Shown here: piece after piece, positions 41,588-50,501 of the stretch | Layout: each line of letters opens with the position of its first letter | Numbering within the stretch: position 1 is the stretch's first letter | Source of the DNA: Rhodospirillaceae bacterium | Lineage (GTDB): Bacteria > Pseudomonadota > Alphaproteobacteria > DSM-16000 > Inquilinaceae | DNA: 50,501 nt | Assembly: GCA_020638595.1 (NCBI GenBank) | Contig: JACKIG010000005.1 | Span: 1-50,501 of the forward strand | Direction: 5' to 3' | Notes under the pieces: generated by a model | Seen by the model: only the letters and a program-made list of their open reading frames with translations | What the model was told of the DNA's origin: nothing | Database searches by the model: none | Program-made: the position numbers and the translations under genes

Positions 41588-43351
41588 CTACATCCGTTCG
41601 GGCACCTCGATACCCAGCAGGTCCAGCACCTGGACCAGCGTACGCAGGGTCAGGGCCGAGAGGGCAAGCTGCGACGCCTGGACGCCCCGATCGGCCTCGC
41701 TGAGGATGTGGCACGAGGCATAGAATCGGCTGAACGCCTGCGCCGCGCCATAGGCGAAGTCGGCCAGCTCGCTGGGGGCGCGCTTGGCCTCCGCGGCAGC
41801 GACGGCGTCGGGCAGGCGCGCCAGCTCCAGCATCAGGTCGCGCTCGATATCGCTCGGCGGCAGGATCGCCCCGGGCTCCGCCCCCTGGTCGGCAGCCTTG
41901 CGCAGCAGCGACTTGATGCGCACGGCGGCATATTGCAGGTAGGGGCCGGTCCGCCCTTCGAAGCGCATGAAGCGGTCAAGGTCGAAGATGTAGTTGGACA
42001 TGCGCCAGTTCGACAGGTCGGCGAACTTCACCGCGGCGATGCCCACCATGCGGGCCACGTCGGCCCGCTCCTCCGCCGGGTAATCGCTGGCGAGTCCCGC
42101 CTCGGTCAGCCGCGCTTCGGCCTGGTCGGTGGCCGCGCCGATCAGGTCCTGCAGCTTCATCACGCCGCCGGCCCGGGTCTTGAACGGGCGCCCGTCCAGC
42201 CCGTTCATCGTACCGAAGCCGATATGCTCCAGCCGCGCCTTGCCCGAAAGCCCGGCCTTGCGTGCGGCACGGAACACTTGCTCGAAATGCAGGTGCTGGC
42301 GCTGGTCGACGACATACAGCACCAGGTCCGGATCGAATGACTGCACGCGGTCGACGATGGTCGCCAGATCGGTCGTTCCGTACATGACACCGCCGTCGGA
42401 CTTCTCCAGGATCAGGGGCGGGATCTCCTGCTTGTCGTCCGCCTCGGCCACCGGCACCACCAGCGCGCCTTCGTCCCGTCGGGCCAGGTCCTTCGCCGTC
42501 AGGTGGGCGATCATCGCAGGGATCAGGTCGTTGACATCGGCCTCGCCCTTGAACAGGTCGAAGCGGACGCCCAGCGTCCCGAAATCCCGATCCAGCGCCG
42601 CCAGCGAAACCCTGATGAAATGGCGCCACAGCGCCCAATAGCCGGGCCGGTGCGCCTGCAAGGCCGCCGTGGCGGCGCGCGCTTCCTCCAGCCGGGCCGG
42701 ATCGTCCCGGCAGGCGGCAGCGGCCACGGGGTACAGCTCCTCCAGGTCCTCCAGCGTCACCGGCGCGTCATCCGGATAGGGGCCGGCATAGGCCTCGTCG
42801 AAATAGGGCAGGTCCGGCCGGCGGTTCCGGATCTCGGTGATCAGCATGCCCATGGGCAGGCCCCAATCGCCCAGGTGCACGTCGCTGATGGTCCGGTCGC
42901 CCAGGAAACGGTACAGCCGTTGCAGGCTGTCGCCGATGATCGTCGCGCGCAGGTGCCCGACATGCATGGGCTTGGCCACGTTCGGGCCGCCGAAGTCCAG
43001 GATCACCGTCAACGGGTCGGGCCGCGCCGGCACGCCCAGGCGAGCGTCGCCGGCCATGGCGGCGATATGCGCTCCCAGGAAGCCGTCGGTCAGCGTGAGG
43101 TTGACGAAGCCCGGCCCGGCGATCGCGATGCCGGCAAAGGCCTCTTCCGCGCGCAGGGCGTCCACCACAGCCTCGGCCACGGCCCGGGGCGGCTTCCTGG
43201 CAATCTTGGCCGCCGCCAGCGCGCCGTTGCACTGGAACTGCCCCAGATCCGGCCGGTCGGACACCTGGGTCCGGCCCAGCTCCGCCGGCAGGCCGCACGC
43301 GGCGAAGGCTCGCCCTACGATCTCGGATAGATAGGCGGTCAGAGAGGTCAT
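41588..43351 (-). CDS. argS: Arginyl-tRNA synthetase
   Basis: A 587-aa class I synthetase of the usual length. The HIGH-like motif is HVGHLR in GGPNVAKPMHVGHLRATI; the KMSKS region is replaced by PFKTRAGGVMKLQDL, as is normal for many ArgS proteins. An N-terminal Add1 domain (QFQCNGALAAAKIA) and a C-terminal anticodon-binding domain (FSRFYASCHIL) are present. It charges tRNA-Arg in the cytoplasm. Start ATG at 43351, beginning MTSLTAYLSE; an upstream extension is not conserved-looking. Confidence 0.97.
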   Translation of the reverse strand: MTSLTAYLSEIVGRAFAACGLPAELGRTQVSDRPDLGQFQCNGALAAAKIARKPPRAVAEAVVDALRAEEAFAGIAIAGPGFVNLTLTDGFLGAHIAAMAGDARLGVPARPDPLTVILDFGGPNVAKPMHVGHLRATIIGDSLQRLYRFLGDRTISDVHLGDWGLPMGMLITEIRNRRPDLPYFDEAYAGPYPDDAPVTLEDLEELYPVAAAACRDDPARLEEARAATAALQAHRPGYWALWRHFIRVSLAALDRDFGTLGVRFDLFKGEADVNDLIPAMIAHLTAKDLARRDEGALVVPVAEADDKQEIPPLILEKSDGGVMYGTTDLATIVDRVQSFDPDLVLYVVDQRQHLHFEQVFRAARKAGLSGKARLEHIGFGTMNGLDGRPFKTRAGGVMKLQDLIGAATDQAEARLTEAGLASDYPAEERADVARMVGIAAVKFADLSNWRMSNYIFDLDRFMRFEGRTGPYLQYAAVRIKSLLRKAADQGAEPGAILPPSDIERDLMLELARLPDAVAAAEAKRAPSELADFAYGAAQAFSRFYASCHILSEADRGVQASQLALSALTLRTLVQVLDLLGIEVPERM

Positions 43352-43450
43352 CGGTCCTGCATTGCTTCCACCGCCGGCAGGGGGCCTGCGGCACGCGTCA
43401 CCCACCCGGCGGGGATATAGCCCGGCGGCCGCCCGGCTGTCGACGCGCGA

Positions 43451-44362
43451 TCACAGGCCGACATCGCGAAGGAAGCCGTCGGTCACGGCCCAGAACGCGT
43501 CCCGCACCGCATCGCGTTCCTGCAGGATCTCATGCTCGCTGCCGGGCAGCATGACGACGCTGGCGGCACCGCATCGCTGGGCGAAAGGCCGCAGGGCGGA
43601 ATTGCGGACGACACGCTCCCTCTCCGCCCCCAGGATCAGCACCGGCGTGTCGGCCAGCCGGCCGACTTCGCCCTGGCGCAGGCCATACATCGCCCCCATC
43701 GCCTGGTGCAGCCAACCCCAGGTCACGCCGCCGATGCGCAAGCCCGGGTTCACCGCCAGCGCCCGGCACAGCGCCTCGAATCGCGTCCGGTCCGTCGTCA
43801 ACGGATTGCCGGCAAACCCCCTGTCGGCAATGTGCCGGTTGCCCTGCCTGGCGGCATAGGACCGCGCCAGCCCATGGCGGACCGCCAGGCCGGCCAGGGC
43901 CGCCATCGCCCGTTCCTGCGACGGGTTGCGCGCCAGACCCAGCAAGGGGGCCGTCACCACCAGCGCGGCCAGCGGGGACGCCGCTGCCCGCGGCAGGCGC
44001 GCCAGATGCTGCAAGGCCACCAGGCCGCCCATGGAATGGGCAAGACCCCAGACCGGCCCCGGCGGGCCTTCCCGGACGACCCAGCCCATGACGGCGGCAA
44101 GGTCGTCGAGATAGTCGGCAAACGCCCCCACATGGCCCTTGCGCGGGTTGGCCAGCAGCCGGGACGACAGCCCCTGACCCCGCCAGTCGAAGCTGACCAC
44201 ATGGAAACGGCGCGCGATCAGCTCGCGCGCCGTCTCCTCGTACTTCTCCAGGAACTCGGCCCGTCCGTGCAGGAGCAAGGCCGTCCCCCGCGCGTCCGCG
44301 GGCCCGGGCCAGTGGCCGAGGCGCAGCCTCAGGCCACCGACGTCAAGATCCCGGGTCCTCAC
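43451..44362 (-). CDS. Alpha/beta-hydrolase, lysophospholipase (PldB)-like
   Basis: A 303-aa hydrolase. TALLLHGRAEFLEKYEE (oxyanion hole), VVSFDWRGQGLSSRLL, and the nucleophile elbow GLAHSMGG with its serine; the aspartate is probably in PVLILGAERE(R) (an unusual position, as no clear D follows) and the histidine in GSEHEIL. This is the serine hydrolase family of PldB/monoacylglycerol lipases. The start is uncertain: GTG 44362 gives a compact protein without the arginine-rich leader that overlaps ppdK. It follows ppdK by 28 bp. Confidence 0.82.
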   Translation of the reverse strand: MRTRDLDVGGLRLRLGHWPGPADARGTALLLHGRAEFLEKYEETARELIARRFHVVSFDWRGQGLSSRLLANPRKGHVGAFADYLDDLAAVMGWVVREGPPGPVWGLAHSMGGLVALQHLARLPRAAASPLAALVVTAPLLGLARNPSQERAMAALAGLAVRHGLARSYAARQGNRHIADRGFAGNPLTTDRTRFEALCRALAVNPGLRIGGVTWGWLHQAMGAMYGLRQGEVGRLADTPVLILGAERERVVRNSALRPFAQRCGAASVVMLPGSEHEILQERDAVRDAFWAVTDGFLRDVGL

Positions 44363-44390
44363 CCACCGCCGGGCCGAACCGCCCGATGGC

Positions 44391-47066
<2,676 letters not shown>

Positions 47067-47240
47067 ATCTCCGGTCTCCCTGGACGCGTTCCGAGCATGG
47101 AAGGAGGGCGCGCCGAAAACGGCCCGCCCCAGTGTTGCCGACTGTAGTCCCTCTTCCATCCCGGGCGTTGACATGGCTCAATCCCTAAGCCGTCTATCAA
47201 TCCGCCGGGGGCGAAGGACCGATGTGCATTCGCCGGGGGG

Positions 47241-49325
47241 TTATCCCTCGACTTTGGAGAAATCCGCAACGTTATTCATCGTATCGGTGATTGCCTGCAG
47301 CAGCGCCAGGCGGTTGCGGCGCTGGCCGGGATCGTCGGCATTCACCGTCACGCGGTCGAAAAAGGCGTCGATCGGCGCCCGCAGGCCGGCCAGCGCGGCC
47401 ATGGCGCCCACGAAATCCTCCGCCGCGACCCGTGCGCCGACCTCGCGGCCCGCCGTCGCCAGCGCGTCGGCCAGCGCCCGTTCCTCGTCCTGGGCAAATC
47501 GGGCCGGATCGGCGGCGCCATACCCGTCGGCGCCGTCCTTCCTGGCTTCGATGCGCACGATATTGGCGGCCCGGCGATAGCCCGTCAGCAGGTTGGCCCC
47601 ATCCTCGCTGCCCAGAAGCCGCCCCAGGGCCTCCACCCGTGCCAGCAGCCGCACCAGGTCGTCTTCGTTGCCCAGGGCGAAGACGGCGTCGATCAGGTCG
47701 TGGCGTACCCCCTGCTCGCGCAAGGACACCTTCAGGCGGTCGGCGAAGAAGGCCAGCAGTCCTTCGCCCACGACCGCCCCGTCGGCGTCGACCGTACCGG
47801 CATAGGACCGGGCCCCGTCGGCGAACACGCCGCGCAGCGGCAGCCGCACGCCGTTCTCGACGATCAGGCGGATGACACCCAGGGCCGCCCGGCGCAGCGC
47901 GAAGGGATCGCGGCTGCCCGTCGGCCGTTCGTCGATGGCGAAGAAGCCCACCAGCGTGTCGATCTTGTCGGCCAGGGCCACGGCGACGGACACCGCCGCC
48001 GTGGGACAGCGGTCTGACGGGCCCAGCGGGGCATAGTGTTCGGCGATCGCCTGGGCGACCTGCGCGTCCTCGCCCTGCCCGGCCGCATAGTAGCGGCCCA
48101 TGATCCCTTGCAGCTCCGGAAACTCGCCCACCATGCCGGACACGAGGTCGGCCTTCGCCAGCTTCGCCGCCCGGGCTGCAGCACCCGCGTCCGCGCCCGG
48201 AATGCGGGCGGCCAGCGCAGCGGCCAGGGTTTCCAGCCTGGCCACCTTGCCGGCCATGCTGCCAAGGCGCGCGTGGAAGATGATATCGGCCAGCGCCGGC
48301 AGGCGGTCTTCCAGCGGTGTCCTGCGGTCCTGGTCCCAGAAGAACTGGGCATCCGACAACCGTGCGCGCAGCACGCGCTCGTTCCCGGCCACGACCGCGG
48401 CCCCGCCATCGCCGGTCACGGTGTTGGCGACGACGATGAACCGCGGCGCCAGCGCACCGTCGGGCTTGCGGCAGGCGAAGTATTTCTGGTGCGTGCGCAT
48501 GGAGGTGGTCAGCACCTCCTGCGGCAGGGCCATGAATGCCTCGTCGATACGGCCCATCAGCACCACCGGCCATTCCACCAGGCCGGTCACTTCCTCCGCC
48601 AGGCCGTCGTCCTCGACCAATGCCAGACCTTCCGACCCGGCCAGCGTCGCCGCCCCGTCCAGGATCGCCGCCTTGCGCTGTTGGCGGTCGAGCACCACCT
48701 GGGCCGCCGCCAGCCTCTCGCAATAGTCGGCAAAGCCGGTGACGGCGACCGGGCCGGGGGCAAGGAAGCGATGCCCGCGCGTCTCGGCGACGAAGGGCAG
48801 GTCCAGCCCCGCATCGGGGTGAAAGCTGCCGGGCAGCGGCCGGCCATCGAACAGGGCCAGCACATGGTGCAACGGCCGCACCCAGCGGAACGTCGTCTCC
48901 GCCCAGCGCATGCTCTTCGGCCAGGGGAAATCGGCCAGCACGCGCGCGACGATCGCCGCCAGCATCTCGGGCGCCGGGCGGCCGGGGCGCTTCAGCATGG
49001 CAAACCAGCTCTTGCCCTTCGGCGTGTCGCGCAGCTGGCACTGGTCCAGCGTCAACCCGGTGGATTTCAGGAAGCCGTCCAGCGCCGCCTGCGGCGCGCC
49101 CTCGCGCGGGCCCTTGCGCTCCTCCTCCAGGTCCGGCTGCGCGGCGGGCAGGCCGTGGGCGGCGAACACCAGCCGGCGCGGCGTGACGTGGGTGACGGAC
49201 CCCGTCGGCGCCAGCCGTTCCGCCGCCAGCGCCTCGCCCATCAGCCGGGCGAGGTCGTCGGCGGCACGCGCCTGCATGCGCGCCGGGATCTCTTCGCAGA
49301 ACAGCTCCAGCAGGAAGTCGGGCAT
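47241..49325 (-). CDS. glyS: Glycyl-tRNA synthetase beta subunit
   Basis: A 694-aa protein with the GlyS start MPDFLLELFCEEIPARMQ, THVTPRRLVFAAHGLP, the segment LTTSMRTHQKYFACR and a C-terminal anticodon-binding region (FFDRVTVNADD). It pairs with GlyQ in the alpha2-beta2 enzyme found in most proteobacteria. The start at 49325 is four bases after the glyQ stop. Confidence 0.97.
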   Translation of the reverse strand: MPDFLLELFCEEIPARMQARAADDLARLMGEALAAERLAPTGSVTHVTPRRLVFAAHGLPAAQPDLEEERKGPREGAPQAALDGFLKSTGLTLDQCQLRDTPKGKSWFAMLKRPGRPAPEMLAAIVARVLADFPWPKSMRWAETTFRWVRPLHHVLALFDGRPLPGSFHPDAGLDLPFVAETRGHRFLAPGPVAVTGFADYCERLAAAQVVLDRQQRKAAILDGAATLAGSEGLALVEDDGLAEEVTGLVEWPVVLMGRIDEAFMALPQEVLTTSMRTHQKYFACRKPDGALAPRFIVVANTVTGDGGAAVVAGNERVLRARLSDAQFFWDQDRRTPLEDRLPALADIIFHARLGSMAGKVARLETLAAALAARIPGADAGAAARAAKLAKADLVSGMVGEFPELQGIMGRYYAAGQGEDAQVAQAIAEHYAPLGPSDRCPTAAVSVAVALADKIDTLVGFFAIDERPTGSRDPFALRRAALGVIRLIVENGVRLPLRGVFADGARSYAGTVDADGAVVGEGLLAFFADRLKVSLREQGVRHDLIDAVFALGNEDDLVRLLARVEALGRLLGSEDGANLLTGYRRAANIVRIEARKDGADGYGAADPARFAQDEERALADALATAGREVGARVAAEDFVGAMAALAGLRAPIDAFFDRVTVNADDPGQRRNRLALLQAITDTMNNVADFSKVEG

Positions 49326-49329
49326 GGGT

Positions 49330-50211
49330 CTACGCTGCCTCCAGCCACATCTCGCAGCAGGCGCGCGCCAGGGCGCGCACCCGGCCGATATAGGCCGCAC
49401 GCTCCACGACGCTGATCACGCCGCGCGCGTCCAGCAGGTTGAACAGGTGGCTGGCCTTGATGCACTGGTCATAGGCCGGCAGCGCCAGGCGCCGTTCGAT
49501 CAGGGCGCCGCATTCGCGCTCGGCATCCTCGAAATGGCGCAGCAACACGGCGGTGTCGGCCAGCTCGAAATTGTAGGTCGAATACTCCCGCTCCGCCCGG
49601 TGGAAGACGTCGCGATAGGTCTTGGCCCCGGGCGCGCCCGGGTCGTTGAAGGGCAGGTCGAACAGGTTCTCCTTGCCCAGCACATACATGGCGATGCGCT
49701 CCAGCCCGTAGGTCAGCTCCACCGGGACCGGGTCGCATTCGATACCGCCGACCTGCTGGAAATAGGTGTACTGCGTGACTTCCATGCCGTCGCACCACAC
49801 CTCCCAGCCCAGGCCCCAGGCGCCCAGCGTCGGGCTTTCCCAGTCGTCCTCGACGAAGCGGATGTCGTGCAGCGCCGGGTCGATGCCCAGCGCATAGAGG
49901 CTCTGCAGGTAGAGGCCCTGGCTGTCGGCCGGCGACGGCTTCATCAGCACCTGGAACTGGTAATAGTGCTGGACGCGGTTGGGGTTCTCGCCATAGCGCC
50001 CGTCGGTGGGACGGCGCGATGGCTGCACATAGGCGCAGTTCCAGGTGCGCTCCGGCCCCAGCGAGCGCAGCGTCGTCGCCGGGTGGAAGGTACCGGCGCC
50101 GACCTCCATGTCGAAGGGCTGCAGGATGACGCAGCCTTGCGCCGCCCAGAACATCTGGAGGCGCAGGATCACGTCCTGGAACGAGGTCGGCGGAGGGCTC
50201 ACCGTCACCAT
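49330..50211 (-). CDS. glyQ: Glycyl-tRNA synthetase alpha subunit
   Basis: A 293-aa class II synthetase catalytic subunit: SFQDVILRLQMFWAAQGCVI at the start, EVGAGTFHPATTLRSLGPE, YVQPSRRPTDGRYGENPNR (motif 2 region) and YFQQVGGIECDPVPVELTYG, all typical of GlyQ. It makes glycyl-adenylate and glycyl-tRNA with GlyS. Start ATG at 50211; the frame upstream of it is not GlyQ-like. Cotranscribed with glyS. Confidence 0.97.
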   Translation of the reverse strand: MVTVSPPPTSFQDVILRLQMFWAAQGCVILQPFDMEVGAGTFHPATTLRSLGPERTWNCAYVQPSRRPTDGRYGENPNRVQHYYQFQVLMKPSPADSQGLYLQSLYALGIDPALHDIRFVEDDWESPTLGAWGLGWEVWCDGMEVTQYTYFQQVGGIECDPVPVELTYGLERIAMYVLGKENLFDLPFNDPGAPGAKTYRDVFHRAEREYSTYNFELADTAVLLRHFEDAERECGALIERRLALPAYDQCIKASHLFNLLDARGVISVVERAAYIGRVRALARACCEMWLEAA

Positions 50212-50351
50212 GGGTCGGTCACATTCGCTCGAGAGCTGGGGTGGGCGCGCTGGGGCGGGCCGCACGCTACTTCGGCGGCCCCTGCCCTGGCAACCTGGAT
50301 CGCCAACGCATCGGCCGTGCCCTTGGATTGCATCTCGCGCCTGCCCAGAAG

Positions 50352-50440
50352 ATCCTCGCCTGCGCGAGGATGACGATCTTGTTGATAGTCAAACCAAACA
50401 AAATCCCGTCATCCCCGAGAAAGCGGAGATCTCCTGGAGC
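50352..50440. repeat. Stem-loop-rich intergenic element, probable dispersed repeat
   Basis: In the 290-bp stretch upstream of glyQ there is a perfect hairpin, ATCCTCGC (50352-50359) with GCGAGGAT (50364-50371) and loop CTGC, followed by GATGACGATC. About 40 bases later comes GTCATCCCCGAGAAAGCGGA, which can form a second hairpin. Phrases such as GTCATCCCCG-GAAAGCGG-GATC recur in intergenic repeats of many alphaproteobacteria. With only one copy here, the assignment is from pattern memory. No gene is seen between 50212 and the window end. Confidence 0.45.
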
Positions 50441-50501
50441 AGTGCGCTGAGGTTGGGACGGAATGGCGACCGCTATCTTCGCGACCGCCTGCCCCCTTAA
50501 A

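Overview
The window is a high-GC chromosomal segment of an alphaproteobacterium, most likely a Rhodospirillales-like free-living heterotroph. This rests on the two-subunit glycyl-tRNA synthetase next to pyruvate phosphate dikinase, the non-pyrrolysine MttB protein beside a sarcosine/dimethylglycine dehydrogenase-like enzyme, and the density of small-molecule catabolism genes. The lineage is inferred from gene content; no rRNA is present.

Left end (1-3808): the 3' part of a thiamine-diphosphate E1/transketolase-type gene is followed by a visibly AT-richer accessory island. The island holds a complete RHH/ParE-type toxin-antitoxin pair, an orphan HigA-like antitoxin beside the decayed 3' end of its toxin gene, and a translationally coupled pair made of a ParA-type ATPase and a 156-aa (or 154-aa) protein I do not recognise. 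That pair is the best candidate for an undescribed system.

3809-14586: a leftward run lrgA-lrgB-mttB-dehydrogenase (small-carboxylate transport plus C1/methylamine catabolism) diverges from a rightward glycosyltransferase and a complete nickel-pincer cofactor set, larA-larC-larE-larB.

14587-20857: a membrane protein flanked by two 23-24-aa hydrophobic microproteins, then a biotin-dependent sodium-pump decarboxylase operon (carboxyltransferase, OadG-like, biotin carrier, beta subunit, in the order of methylmalonyl-CoA decarboxylase), then an SRAP-domain protein.

20981-28625: an orphan CoxL-like molybdoenzyme large subunit, a periplasmic binding protein plus histidine kinase pair, a hemerythrin, a TerC-family transporter, a small exported protein and NAD kinase.

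28654-41366: a scavenging region. An oligopeptide-type ABC importer (binding protein, two permeases, two ATPases) is continuous with two N-formylglutamate amidohydrolase paralogues. It is preceded by an M81/MlrC-type metallopeptidase and diverges from an ArgE-type deacylase, an aspartoacylase/AstE-type enzyme and an AbrB-type membrane protein. This fits uptake and deacylation of N-acylated amino acids or peptides.

41386-50501: housekeeping genes: tRNA-Phe(GAA), argS, a lysophospholipase-like hydrolase, ppdK, glyS and glyQ. A stem-loop-rich intergenic stretch that looks like a dispersed repeat closes the window.
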